From Verrucomicrobia bacterium UBA3761 (lineage in GTDB: Bacteria; Verrucomicrobiota; Kiritimatiellia; RFP12; UBA1067): a stretch of DNA of 23,191 bases. This document shows, in pieces, positions 7,362-15,811 of this stretch. The stretch spans positions 65,557-88,747 of the forward strand of contig DFGB01000067.1 of NCBI GenBank assembly GCA_002371135.1, in the 5' to 3' direction. Position numbers and translations under genes: made by a program. The notes beneath the pieces were generated by a model. The model ran no database searches. It saw only the letters and a program-made list of their open reading frames with translations, and had not been told where the DNA came from. Every line of letters starts with the position of its first letter. The stretch's first letter is position 1.

Positions 7362-7834
7362 ACAAAACGGCAGAGCATCTGGTCGCCATGCTCAAGGCGA
7401 CGGGCATGACATGCGCCACGGCCGAGAGTTGCACCGGCGGCGGAATCGGCAGCGCCATAACAAGCGTGCCGGGCTCGAGCGAGGTATACCTCGGCGGCGT
7501 CGTCAGTTATTCCAATCAGGTCAAGCACGAAGTCCTCGGCGTTTCATCTTCTTCACTGGAGACGTTCGGCGCGGTTTCGCCTCAAGTGGCCGAGGTGATG
7601 GCCTTGGGCGTGCGCAGATTGACCCGGGCCGATATCGCAGTGAGCGTGACGGGCATTGCGGGGCCTGGCGGCGGCAGCGCCGAAAAGCCCGTCGGGCTTG
7701 TCTGGTTCGGCCTTGCGACCGCGGACGGCGTACGCTCCGAAAAGAAGCTCTTCATGGGCGATCGCGCCAGCGTCCGCGCCCAGGCCGTCACACACGCCCT
7801 CGGCATGCTCCAGGTCGCAAGCGCAAAACCCTGA
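7358..7834 (+). CDS. pncC: CinA C-terminal domain protein, nicotinamide-nucleotide amidohydrolase (PncC-type)
   Basis: 158 residues, a stand-alone CinA-C domain without the N-terminal MoaB-like/COG1058 part. Family signatures TAESCTGGGIGSAIT, YLGGVVSYSN, VSVTGIAGPGGGSAEKPVGLV and a C-terminal amphipathic helix are all present. The enzyme deamidates NMN to nicotinate mononucleotide, recycling NAD in the cytoplasm. Its start overlaps the truncated glycosyltransferase and no SD is visible, so it probably relies on coupling. The physical link to polysaccharide genes has no obvious functional meaning and may reflect a rearrangement. A hairpin 24 nt downstream likely ends the transcript. Confidence 0.93.
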   Translation: MNKTAEHLVAMLKATGMTCATAESCTGGGIGSAITSVPGSSEVYLGGVVSYSNQVKHEVLGVSSSSLETFGAVSPQVAEVMALGVRRLTRADIAVSVTGIAGPGGGSAEKPVGLVWFGLATADGVRSEKKLFMGDRASVRAQAVTHALGMLQVASAKP

Positions 7835-7857
7835 GCCCCCAACGGGCATTGGCGCGT

Positions 7858-7883
7858 GAGGCGCGGCTTCAGCCGCGCATCTC
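7858..7883 (+). terminator. GC-rich palindrome after cinA, terminator-like or REP-like
   Basis: GCGCGGCT (7861-7868) and AGCCGCGC (7871-7878) form a perfect 8-bp inverted repeat, best drawn as 7 bp with a TTCA loop. The outer GAG/CTC triplets (7858-7860, 7881-7883) can pair across a 2-nt AT bulge. No U tract follows, so Rho-independent termination is not certain. Palindromes of this shape are also typical of dispersed REP elements. It sits between the cinA stop and the next promoter, where termination would be expected. Confidence 0.55.
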
Positions 7884-7907
7884 CTACTTCTTGCTTGCGC
7901 GGAGCGC

Positions 7908-7937
7908 TTGACCAAGGCGCCCGCCAAATGGTATAAT
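7908..7937 (+). promoter_or_regulatory. Promoter of the FtsX-type permease / rarA genes
   Basis: TTGACC (7908-7913), an 18-bp spacer and TATAAT (7932-7937) with an extended TGG just upstream (7929-7931). Transcription should start near 7944, giving a leader of about 8 nt to the GTG at 7952 or 20 nt to the ATG at 7964. The architecture matches the other two promoters in the window. Confidence 0.8.
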
Positions 7938-7963
7938 AACGGCGGTAAGATGTGGTGCAAGGC

Positions 7964-9190
7964 ATGAATTTTGTGATGATATTCCGCGTGGCGATCCGCG
8001 CGATTTTCCGCAACAAAACACGTTCCCTGCTGACGTGTCTGGGAATTATCGTCGGTATCGCCGCCGTCATCGCCGTGATGGCGATCGGGCAGGGCGCCCA
8101 GACGATGATGGTCAAGGAGATTTCCTCGATGGGGAACAACCTGATGATGGTGTTCCCGGAGCGGCGTAACCACGGGGCCGTCTCCGGCGGCATGGGCCAG
8201 GGACAGAACATGACCGCGGCGGACGCGGAGGCGGTCAAGCGCGAACTCCCCCACCTCGTACAGGGCGTTTCGCCGCAGGTGAGGACTTCCGTCCAGATGA
8301 TGTACGGAGCGAAGAACTGGTCCGGGAACGTCCAGGGCGTCTCGACGGATATCCTTTTTATCAGCAACTGGAACATACAGGACGGGCGATTCTTCACTGA
8401 AGAGGAGCAGAAGCGCTCCGCTCGCGTCTGCGTGGTCGGCACCACCGTGAAAGCCAATTTGTTCGACGATGAAGACCCGGTGGGCAAGACGATACGTCTC
8501 AAGAACATGACGTTCAAGGTAGTCGGCGTTCTAGCCTCGAAGGGGGCGAACAACTGGGGCCAGGACCAGGACGACGTGCTCATGGCGCCGTACACGAGCG
8601 TCCAGCGCTATCTCCAGCGCTCGAAGTTCAACAACATCAACATGATGAACCTATCTCTCGTGACGATGGACGATCTGGAAGAGGCCAAGCGCGAGGTGGG
8701 CGCGCTCCTCCGCCAGCGCCACCACCTGGCCGACTACCAGGACGACGATTTCGAGACGCGTGACACGACGGAACTCATGAATACGATCGGCTCCGTCTCC
8801 AGCCTCATGACGGTGCTTCTGACGGCGGTGGCGGCGATTTCGCTCCTCGTGGGCGGCATCGGGATAATGAACATCATGCTCGTATCGGTGACGGAGCGCA
8901 TCAAGGAGATCGGGCTGCGCATGGCGATAGGCGCGACGCCGGCGAACATCCTTATGCAGTTCCTGCTGGAGGCGGTGGTGCTCTCGACGGTCGGCGGCGC
9001 GGTGGGCGTGGTGGTCGGGATTGCGGGCGCGGAGATTATCGGCGCCACGAAGGGCTGGCCGATTCTCATTCAGATACCCTCCACCGTGGCGGCGTTTTTC
9101 TTCTCGTCGGTCGTAGGCATGTTCTTCGGCTTCTATCCCGCATGGCGCGCCTCCAAACTAAACCCCATCGACTGTCTGCGCTACGAGTAA
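7964..9190 (+). CDS. MacB/FtsX-type ABC transporter permease (orphan)
   Basis: About 408 residues from the ATG at 7964; in-frame GTG codons at 7952 and 7955 are alternative starts. The layout is that of MacB permeases: one membrane helix (about 20-40), a large periplasmic MacB_PCD domain (about 45-275), then three helices (about 281-307, 332-358, 373-394) forming the FtsX domain. Signatures are FRVAIRAIFRNKTRSLLTCL, VGGIGIMNIMLVSVTERIKEIG, LRMAIGATPANI and the ending YPAWRASKLNPIDCLRYE. Such permeases work with an ATPase and a membrane-fusion protein to move peptides, drugs or lipoproteins across the envelope. Neither partner is present here, so they must be encoded elsewhere. It has its own promoter and ends 1 nt before rarA. 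Confidence 0.9.
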   Translation: MNFVMIFRVAIRAIFRNKTRSLLTCLGIIVGIAAVIAVMAIGQGAQTMMVKEISSMGNNLMMVFPERRNHGAVSGGMGQGQNMTAADAEAVKRELPHLVQGVSPQVRTSVQMMYGAKNWSGNVQGVSTDILFISNWNIQDGRFFTEEEQKRSARVCVVGTTVKANLFDDEDPVGKTIRLKNMTFKVVGVLASKGANNWGQDQDDVLMAPYTSVQRYLQRSKFNNINMMNLSLVTMDDLEEAKREVGALLRQRHHLADYQDDDFETRDTTELMNTIGSVSSLMTVLLTAVAAISLLVGGIGIMNIMLVSVTERIKEIGLRMAIGATPANILMQFLLEAVVLSTVGGAVGVVVGIAGAEIIGATKGWPILIQIPSTVAAFFFSSVVGMFFGFYPAWRASKLNPIDCLRYE

Positions 9191-9191
9191 A

Positions 9192-10517
9192 ATGCCGCCA
9201 GCCCTCGATATAGATAAGAGCGCGCCGCTCGCGGAAAGGATGCGCCCCAAGACCCTCGACGAAGTCGCGGGCCAGAAGCATCTTGTCGCAGAGGGGAAGA
9301 TCCTGCGCACGCTGATTTCGAACGATACCATCCCTTCGATGATCTTCTGGGGGCCGCCGGGCGTGGGCAAGACGACGCTCGCGAACGTCATCGCGCGCTC
9401 GACCAATTCATGCTTCGTGAATTTCTCCGCCGTGACGAGCGGCATAAAGGAGATCAAGGAAGTGATGAACTCCGCGGCCGAGCGCAAGCGCTACGGCCAG
9501 AAGACGATTGTGTTCGTCGATGAAATCCACCGCTTCAACAAGGCGCAGCAGGACGCCTTCCTGCCGTTCGTCGAAAACGGCAGCATCATACTCATCGGCG
9601 CGACGACCGAAAACCCGTCGTTCGAGGTCAACGGCGCATTGATTTCTCGCTGCAAGGTGTTCGTCCTCAAGCCGCTGGAGGAGGATGATATAGTGCTGCT
9701 CCTGCGCCGCGCGGTGGAGAGCCCGGCCGGACTCGCCTCGCTGAACGTGAAAATCTCCGACGACCATCTGCGGGCGCTGGCTGTGTTCTCGAACGGCGAC
9801 GCCAGGAATGCGCTTTCCACTCTGGAGATGGTCGTACTCAACAGCGAACAGACGGACGAAGGGATTATCGTCACCGACGGGAGTCTGGAGCAGTGCATCT
9901 CGAAGAAGTCGCTCCTCTACGACAAGTCCGGCGAGGAGCATTACAACATCATCTCCGCCTTGCACAAGTCGATGCGCAACTCCGACCCCGACGCTGCGGT
10001 GTATTGGCTGGCGAGGATGCTGGAAGGCGGCGAAGATCCTCTTTACGTGGCGCGGCGGGTGGTGCGGTTCGCCGCCGAAGACGTGGGGCTTGCGGACCCC
10101 CACGCGATGGAACTTGCCGTGGCGGCGTATCAGGCGTGCCACTTCCTCGGGATGCCGGAGTGCAACGTCCACCTTGCGGAGGCGGTGATATATCTCTCCG
10201 TCGCGCCGAAGTCGAACTCGGCCGACGTCGCATACATGAGGGCGCGCAAGGATGCGGTCGCGAAGATGGCCGAGCCCGTCCCCATGCAGATCCGCAACGC
10301 CCCCACGCGCCTCATGAAGGAACTCGGCTACAACAAGGGCTATCGCTATGCGCACGATTTTGCAAACCACATCGCCGATTTGCAATGTCTGCCGGATTCC
10401 CTTGCCGGCACGCAGTATTACACGCCAAGCGACCAGGGTGTGGAAGGCAAAATCGGCGCCCGCCTTGAACAAATCAAGGAATGGAAAAAAGCGATAGCGA
10501 AAAGTCCCAAGTCCTGA
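9192..10517 (+). CDS. rarA: Replication-associated recombination protein A (AAA+ ATPase)
   Basis: 441 residues, full length for RarA/MgsA/WRNIP1. The N-terminal segment LAERMRPKTLDEVAGQKHLV precedes Walker A GPPGVGKTT (about residues 54-62), Walker B VDEIHRFNK, and sensor 1 GATTENPSFEVNGALISRC. The C-terminal tetramerisation part carries the family block SDPDAAVYWLARMLEGGEDP followed by RRVVRFAAEDVGLADP. It acts at stalled replication forks and remodels or unloads DNA with SSB and the clamp-loader machinery. It starts 1 nt after the permease stop without a clear SD, so it is probably coupled. A holA-like gene lies two genes downstream. Confidence 0.96.
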   Translation: MPPALDIDKSAPLAERMRPKTLDEVAGQKHLVAEGKILRTLISNDTIPSMIFWGPPGVGKTTLANVIARSTNSCFVNFSAVTSGIKEIKEVMNSAAERKRYGQKTIVFVDEIHRFNKAQQDAFLPFVENGSIILIGATTENPSFEVNGALISRCKVFVLKPLEEDDIVLLLRRAVESPAGLASLNVKISDDHLRALAVFSNGDARNALSTLEMVVLNSEQTDEGIIVTDGSLEQCISKKSLLYDKSGEEHYNIISALHKSMRNSDPDAAVYWLARMLEGGEDPLYVARRVVRFAAEDVGLADPHAMELAVAAYQACHFLGMPECNVHLAEAVIYLSVAPKSNSADVAYMRARKDAVAKMAEPVPMQIRNAPTRLMKELGYNKGYRYAHDFANHIADLQCLPDSLAGTQYYTPSDQGVEGKIGARLEQIKEWKKAIAKSPKS

Positions 10518-10536
10518 GTCCTGGCGTTTTGAAGAT

Positions 10537-10572
10537 TCAGCAAATCTGGACGACCCAGAATATCTAGTGAAA
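10537..10572 (+). repeat. Degenerate 9-bp units in the rarA-flotillin gap
   Basis: Consecutive 9-mers TCAGCAAAT, CTGGACGAC, CCAGAATAT and CTAGTGAAA occupy 10537-10572. They keep the C-T/C-A/G-G core and the 9-bp phase of the CTAG arrays but are more diverged. The gap 10518-10595 has no TTTTCAAC tract; instead an AAAGGA (10581-10586) SD lies 9 nt before the flotillin ATG. No terminator or confident promoter is seen. Confidence 0.45.
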
Positions 10573-10595
10573 AACAGAGAAAGGAACCAACAACC

Positions 10596-12179
10596 ATGAT
10601 AGCGGCATTATTCAATATATCGCCATCCGTAATCGTGTGGGTGCTCTTGGGCCTCGCGCTCGCGGTATTCTTTGCAATCGGCTACTGCAAGGCGCCGCCG
10701 GACAAGGCGTTCATCATCAGCGGCCTCAGGAAGCGCGTGCTCATCGGCCACGCCGGGTTTCGCATCCCGTTCTTCGAGCGGCTGGACCAGGTGACACTCG
10801 AGCTCATCCAGGTGGACGTGAAGACGAAGCAGAAGGTTCCCAACAAGGACTTCATCAACGTGAACGTCGACGCGGTCGTCAACATCAAAGTCAGCCGCGA
10901 CCCGGAGATGCTGGCGCTTGCGGCGATGAACTTCCTCAATGCGACCCCGCAGTACATAAGCGACAACGCGAAGGAGGTCTTGGAGGGCAACATGCGTGAA
11001 ATCGTGGGCGAAATGACGACGAAGGAAATGGTCCTCAACCGCCAGCAGTTCGCGGAAGCCGTGAAGAAGAACGCGGCGCCCGACCTCGAGCGCATGGGCC
11101 TTGAGATCGTCTCGTTCAACGTCCAGAACTTCACCGACGACGACCACGCGATCGAGAACCTCGGTATCGACAACATCGCGACCATCTCCAAGGACGCGGC
11201 CATCGCCCGCGCCAACGCCGAGAAGGAAGTCGCCAAGGCCAAGGCGCTCGCGGCCAAGGAAGCGAACGATGCGCAGGTCGCCGCCGAGACGGAAATCGCC
11301 ATCAAGAACAACGAACTCGAAATCAAGAAGGCCGACCTCCGCCGCCAGGCCGATACGCAGCTCGCAATCGCCGAAGCCGCCAAAGGCATTCAGGCCGAGG
11401 AGCAGCGCAAAATCCTCGAAGTGACGATCGGCGACGCGAACATCATCGCGCTCGAGAAGAAGACCGAGATGCAGCAGCGGGAAGTCGCAATCACGGAAAA
11501 GCGGCTTGACGCGGAAATCCGCAAGAAAGCAGAGGCCGACAAGTTCGCCGCGCAGCAGGACGCCGACGCGCGGCTCTACACGATCCAGAAGAACGCCGAG
11601 GCGGAACTCGCCGAGCGCACGCGCAAGGCCGAGGCGGTGCAGGTCGAGGCCGAGCGTGAAGCCGACGCCACCAAGGCGGCGGCCGACGCCGCGCTCTTCC
11701 GCGAGACGCGCGAAGCCGAGGCGAAACTCGTCATCCAGACCAAGGAGGCCGAGGCCATCAAGGCGATCGCAGAGGCGAACAAGGTGAAGGGCGAAAACGA
11801 GGCGTTCGTCATCAAGGCCAAGGGCGACGCCGAGGCCGATGCCATCCGCGCCAAGGCCCTCGCAGAGGCCGAAGGTCTCGAAAAGAAGGCCGACGCCATG
11901 GCGAAATACGGCGAGGCGGCTAAGATGGACCTCCAGCTCCAGGTCGCCAAGGAGTTCGTGAAAGTCCTGCCCGGCATCGCGCAGGGCGTGGCGAGCGCCT
12001 ATACGAAGGTCGGCAACATCACGATGTACGGCGACCAGTCCGGCAAGATCGCCTCCGAGGTCATCGATCACACGGCGCAGCTTTTCGACGGTCTTTCCAA
12101 GTCGCTCGGGTTCGATGTCAAATCCGCCATTGGCGGCGCCCTCGCCGCAAAGCTGGTCGGCAAGAAAGACGAGGCTTGA
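10596..12179 (+). CDS. Flotillin-like SPFH/band 7 protein
   Basis: 527 residues. A single N-terminal membrane segment (about 8-29, SPSVIVWVLLGLALAVFFAI) precedes an SPFH/band 7 domain (about 30-195; KAPPDKAFIISGLRKRVLIG and VDVKTKQKVPNKDFINVNVD). A long Ala/Glu/Lys-rich coiled coil (about 198-430) and a flotillin-type C-terminal segment follow. Flotillins oligomerise as membrane scaffolds organising microdomains and secretion or signalling complexes. A typical NfeD-type partner (YuaF/YqfB class) is absent beside it. An AAAGGA SD supports the ATG at 10596. The stop overlaps the next gene by 4 nt (TTGA). Confidence 0.92.
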   Translation: MIAALFNISPSVIVWVLLGLALAVFFAIGYCKAPPDKAFIISGLRKRVLIGHAGFRIPFFERLDQVTLELIQVDVKTKQKVPNKDFINVNVDAVVNIKVSRDPEMLALAAMNFLNATPQYISDNAKEVLEGNMREIVGEMTTKEMVLNRQQFAEAVKKNAAPDLERMGLEIVSFNVQNFTDDDHAIENLGIDNIATISKDAAIARANAEKEVAKAKALAAKEANDAQVAAETEIAIKNNELEIKKADLRRQADTQLAIAEAAKGIQAEEQRKILEVTIGDANIIALEKKTEMQQREVAITEKRLDAEIRKKAEADKFAAQQDADARLYTIQKNAEAELAERTRKAEAVQVEAEREADATKAAADAALFRETREAEAKLVIQTKEAEAIKAIAEANKVKGENEAFVIKAKGDAEADAIRAKALAEAEGLEKKADAMAKYGEAAKMDLQLQVAKEFVKVLPGIAQGVASAYTKVGNITMYGDQSGKIASEVIDHTAQLFDGLSKSLGFDVKSAIGGALAAKLVGKKDEA

Positions 12180-13207
12180 ACAACGTTCACATCATAGTCG
12201 GCGAGGATGACTACCTCGTTCAGCAGGCGGCGAAGAAAATCGTCGGCGACGGGGTTGGCTTGGAGCTTGTCGATTCTGCGACGAGCTCCAACGCCGATGC
12301 GCAGCTTCGCGACATCGATGCGGCGCTGGCGAGTTATTTCGCGCCGCCGTTTCTCGACCCCCGCAAGGTGACCTGGTGGAAGAACGTAGGTTTTCTGCCC
12401 GGCGCAAAGAAGGGCGGCGAGGGCGCGGAAAAGACGAGCGAGGAAGTGAAGGGGGCGCTTCTCAAATTCGCCGAGACCCTCGCAAAGGGCAATCTTCCAG
12501 ACAACCAGCATTTCGTCCTCACGGCCCCCGCGCTTCTTCAGACGAGCGTTTTTGCAAAGACGCTCGTCGCGGCGGGCGCGGAGCTGATCGCCTTCGAAAA
12601 GCCGTCCAACGAATTCGCGGCCGCGCAGCAGGCGCTCAAGCGGGTTATGGATTTCGCCGACGAGATGGGGCTTTTGTTCGCGCCGGAAGTCGAAAAGAAA
12701 TTCGCCGAAAAGGTCGGCCTCGATACAAGAACCATCAAGAACGAACTCGAAAAACTGCGCGACTGGATCGGCGGCGAGATGCGTCCGGTGACGGCGGAGG
12801 ATGTCGAGGCGGTGACGTCGCAGGGACCCGGCATCGAGACGACTCCGTGGCAGGTGACGGACCCGGTCACGGCCCGCAATGCCGAAGCCGCTCTCGCCGC
12901 CGCCGCGAAGATGGAAGGCCAGAACGGCTACCCGATCATGATGACGACCATCCTCGAAAAACATTTCCGCTCGCTTGCGGAATTGAAGGATGCCATGGAG
13001 CGCGGAAAGTTGCAGGGGAACTATTTCGGCATGCCGCCGCGCAGCCAGTCGTTCGCGCTCAAGCATCTCCCCAAGTGGTCGCTCGTAGAGTTGCGCACGG
13101 CGAGAGTCCGCTTCATGAAATTGCGCGAGCGCTGCGTCACCGCCAATGCCGACATGACCGCCGCCGTCGCCATTGAAATCATCCGCGCCTGCAAAGGCAC
13201 GACCTGA
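12176..13207 (+). CDS. holA: DNA polymerase III delta subunit (clamp loader), probable
   Basis: 343 residues, the usual size for delta. The N-terminus NNVHIIVGEDDYLVQQAAKK matches the family opening. The central segment KKFAEKVGLDTRTIKNELEK leads into ITxEDVE-like VTAEDVEAVTSQ, and the C-terminal domain ends with the helical block ELRTARVRFMKLRERC. Delta opens the beta clamp within the clamp-loader complex at the replication fork. The best start is TTG at 12176, overlapping the flotillin TGA stop in the sequence TTGA; no ATG lies near the N-terminus. Delta proteins are poorly conserved, so the call rests on overall pattern more than on a single motif. Confidence 0.8.
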   Translation: MNNVHIIVGEDDYLVQQAAKKIVGDGVGLELVDSATSSNADAQLRDIDAALASYFAPPFLDPRKVTWWKNVGFLPGAKKGGEGAEKTSEEVKGALLKFAETLAKGNLPDNQHFVLTAPALLQTSVFAKTLVAAGAELIAFEKPSNEFAAAQQALKRVMDFADEMGLLFAPEVEKKFAEKVGLDTRTIKNELEKLRDWIGGEMRPVTAEDVEAVTSQGPGIETTPWQVTDPVTARNAEAALAAAAKMEGQNGYPIMMTTILEKHFRSLAELKDAMERGKLQGNYFGMPPRSQSFALKHLPKWSLVELRTARVRFMKLRERCVTANADMTAAVAIEIIRACKGTT

Positions 13208-13210
13208 GAT

Positions 13211-13279
13211 ATAGAAGTTCTAGAGATTCTAGATATTCTGGACTTTTCAACCTTTCAACCTTCAAGCTTCCAGCCTTCT
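13211..13279 (+). repeat. CTAG 9-mer array plus pyrimidine leader before the VIT gene
   Basis: Units ATAGAAGTT, CTAGAGATT, CTAGATATT and CTGGACTTT run in strict 9-bp phase at 13211-13246. They merge into a TTTTCAACCTTTCAACC tract and then a C/T-rich stretch ending CTTCT directly before the ATG at 13280. No SD, terminator or convincing promoter is visible. The units resemble those at 5900-5953 on either strand because CTAG is palindromic. Confidence 0.65.
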
Positions 13280-15811
13280 ATGAAAACCATACTAACCATG
13301 TCGACAATCGCATTTGGAATTCTTGCAGGCAACGCGCAGGTCGTGGTGCCGGGGCATCTGCCGCCGCCTGGCGTCATCGTCCAAGACTTGAGAGCGAATG
13401 AAAAACCTGTCGAGATTTCGCAGACCGAAAGCGTGGTTGCAGACAACGGCCTATATCGCCGCGTGAAGACCGTGTTCACGTTCACGAATCCCAACTCGCG
13501 CCAGATGAGCGCGGATTTCTCGTTCCCGATTCCGGACGAGGCAACGGTTTGCGCATATGCGCTCGAAGTGGACGGCGCGATGGTGCCTGGCGTCGTCTGC
13601 GAAAAGGAAAAGGCGCGAGTTGCGTTCGAGACGGAGAAGGTGAAGAATGTCGACCCCGGCATAGTCGAACACGTCGCCGGCAACACGTGGAAGACGCGCA
13701 TCTTCCCGCTTATGCCCTCTGTGCCGCGCAAGGCGGAGGTGGAATATATCGTCCCTTGTATTTCCGGCGATGTGAAAGTCGTATGCGAGCGCGACGGAGA
13801 GGATGTTTTCGTCGGCGTCGTGCGCGATAAAGACGACGAGGCGGCGGTGAACCCCGTCGCGGCATTTGCGAAGGGGACGATACTGTGGGACGCCTCCACG
13901 AGCGCGGAGGGCGCGGCGGCGCAATGGAAGAAGGCGCTTGCCGCGTTGCCGGAGGCTGGCGAGTGGACGCTTTGCGTCTTTCGCAATGAAGTCGAAGAGC
14001 CGCGCCGCTTCACTTCCAAGGCGGATTTGCTCGCGGCCGTGGATGCTCTCGCGTATGACGGCGGGACGGATATCGGCGGCGCGGTGGCGTCGGTCGACGG
14101 CCCCGTGCTGCTCTTCTCCGACGAGATCGACACACTCGGCCTCGCACGCCCTGATTACGAAACACGCCCCGGGCTCGTCGTTGCTTCGCGTCCGCCCGCG
14201 CCCGGCCGCGCCGTCGAAGTCCGCCGCTTGGCGAAGGGCGAGGAGCCGCCGGCAGGCGCGGAAGTGAAGGTCGGCACTCTCCTTGCCACGGCTTGGGCCG
14301 CGAACAGGGTGGCGGATCTGGCCGCGCAGGCCGAAGCTCGCAAAGATGAATTTCTCGCCCTCGGGCGCCGATACGGCGTCGCGAGCCCTGTCACGAGCCT
14401 TATCGTCCTCGAGTCGCTCCAGCAGTATCTCGACCACAAAATCGAACCGCCTGCGACGCTTTCATTCCATGACGAATGGGTGAAGGCTCGAGCCGCGGCG
14501 GACGATGAAATCGCAAAGGCCGAGAACGACATGGCGCATCTTTCCGCGCTCCTTTCGCTCTGGAAGGAACGCGTGGAGTGGTGGAACAATCCGATCCCAA
14601 AGAAGGCGACGCCGAAAAGCGGTCTTTTCGACGACGAGGCGTTCGAAGATTCCGCGGCCAGCTCCTGCGTCATAGCGCTCGGGGCCAGGGCCCGCCGCGC
14701 ATTCTCGATGAACGCGAGCGCGCCCGGCTTGGCGAGCGAGCCGGACGATGGCGTTGTCATGTGCGAAATGGCCGCGTCGGAGGAGGTGGCGCCCGCCGCG
14801 CCGGAGGAGGTGGCGCCCGCCGCGCCGGATTCATCTAAGGCCGGTGGCGGCGGCGCGACGATCGCAATCAAGCCCTGGAACCCGAAAGCCGCTTATATTG
14901 ATGCCATAGCGGCGGCGAAAGACCATTATGCAGAGTATCTCGTCCAAAAGAAGACTCATGGCGGCGCACCTGCGTTCTTCATGGACGCCGCGTCGTGGTT
15001 CTTGAAGAACGGCAAGGCCGCCCTCGGACGGCGCATCATTTCCAACATGGCCGAGTTCAATCTCCAGGATGCCGTAATATGGCGTTCGATGGGCTGGCGT
15101 CTTCGCGAAGCGGGCGAATATGACGCCGCGATCGTCTGCTTCCGCCAGGCGCTGAAGCTGAGGAACGAAGAAGGGCAGTCGCGCCGCGACCTCGCCCTCG
15201 TCCTCGCAGAACGCGGCAAGGCGGTTTCGAATCCCGCGGACCTCGCAGAGGCGATGTCGCTCCTGAAGGACGCCGCGTTCGTCAACTGGAGCCGTCGCAG
15301 CGCCCGTCGCTCCAACGACCGCCAGGTGGCCATCGTCGCACTTGAAGAATTGAACGCGCTCATCGCCTGGTGCGAAGCAAAGGGGCTCAAGGTCGAGACG
15401 CCTTCCTTGGATTCCGCCTACCGCCGCGACTTGCCGCTCAAGATTCGCATCGTCCTTTCATGGGACGCGGACGAGGCCGACATCGACCTCCACGTCATGG
15501 AGCCCGACGGCGAGGAAGCGTTCTACGGACACCGCCGCACGAGCGCCGGCGGCTTCGTCTCAGAGGACGTGACCACCGGGTACGGCCCGGAGGAGTATCT
15601 CCGCAAGGAAGGGCGCGGCAAGTTCAAAATCCTCACCAACTACTACGCATCGCACCAGACCGCGCTCACCGGCGCCGTCACCGCGACAGCCACCGTCTAC
15701 ACCGACTGGGGCACAGCCGCCGAAAAGCGCGAAATAATAACCCTCCGCCTCGACAAGCCCAAAGACAAACATCTCGTCGGCGAAGTAGAGATTGGAAGTT
15801 CAGAGCCCTAG
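13280..15811 (+). CDS. Secreted VIT-vWA-TPR-DUF2135 protein
   Basis: 843 residues. A signal peptide (about 1-19) precedes a VIT domain (about 20-165; VKTVFTFTNPNSRQMSADF and FPIPDEATV). A compact vWA-like region follows with a MIDAS-type DASTS (204-208), GGTDIGG (about 261) and LFSDE (about 276). A low-complexity linker leads to the block IKPWNPKAAYIDAI and TPR-like repeats (about 598-650). The C-terminal DUF2135 domain (about 710-840) carries DIDLHVMEPDGEEAFYGH and TTGYGPEEYL. Proteins of this architecture are periplasmic and of unsettled function. In E. coli (yfaP/yfaS) and Pseudomonas (mag operon), DUF2135 proteins are encoded near alpha-2-macroglobulins, as here. Translation begins in an SD-less pyrimidine leader; the TAG stop lies in a CTAG repeat unit. 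Confidence 0.88.
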   Translation: MKTILTMSTIAFGILAGNAQVVVPGHLPPPGVIVQDLRANEKPVEISQTESVVADNGLYRRVKTVFTFTNPNSRQMSADFSFPIPDEATVCAYALEVDGAMVPGVVCEKEKARVAFETEKVKNVDPGIVEHVAGNTWKTRIFPLMPSVPRKAEVEYIVPCISGDVKVVCERDGEDVFVGVVRDKDDEAAVNPVAAFAKGTILWDASTSAEGAAAQWKKALAALPEAGEWTLCVFRNEVEEPRRFTSKADLLAAVDALAYDGGTDIGGAVASVDGPVLLFSDEIDTLGLARPDYETRPGLVVASRPPAPGRAVEVRRLAKGEEPPAGAEVKVGTLLATAWAANRVADLAAQAEARKDEFLALGRRYGVASPVTSLIVLESLQQYLDHKIEPPATLSFHDEWVKARAAADDEIAKAENDMAHLSALLSLWKERVEWWNNPIPKKATPKSGLFDDEAFEDSAASSCVIALGARARRAFSMNASAPGLASEPDDGVVMCEMAASEEVAPAAPEEVAPAAPDSSKAGGGGATIAIKPWNPKAAYIDAIAAAKDHYAEYLVQKKTHGGAPAFFMDAASWFLKNGKAALGRRIISNMAEFNLQDAVIWRSMGWRLREAGEYDAAIVCFRQALKLRNEEGQSRRDLALVLAERGKAVSNPADLAEAMSLLKDAAFVNWSRRSARRSNDRQVAIVALEELNALIAWCEAKGLKVETPSLDSAYRRDLPLKIRIVLSWDADEADIDLHVMEPDGEEAFYGHRRTSAGGFVSEDVTTGYGPEEYLRKEGRGKFKILTNYYASHQTALTGAVTATATVYTDWGTAAEKREIITLRLDKPKDKHLVGEVEIGSSEP
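14780..14827 (+). repeat. Perfect 24-bp tandem duplication inside the VIT gene
   Basis: Two identical 24-bp units (14780-14803 and 14804-14827) encode the octapeptide EEVAPAAP twice. They lie in the Ala/Pro-rich linker between the vWA region and the TPR/DUF2135 half. The identity and in-frame length suggest a recent slippage duplication that may vary between strains. Confidence 0.9.

Noticed and set aside
10608..12071. Long minus-strand open frame (487 codons) opposite the flotillin
   Set aside because: It is a mirror of the Ala/Glu/Lys-rich coiled-coil coding sequence; its composition is implausible and no promoter or RBS is visible.
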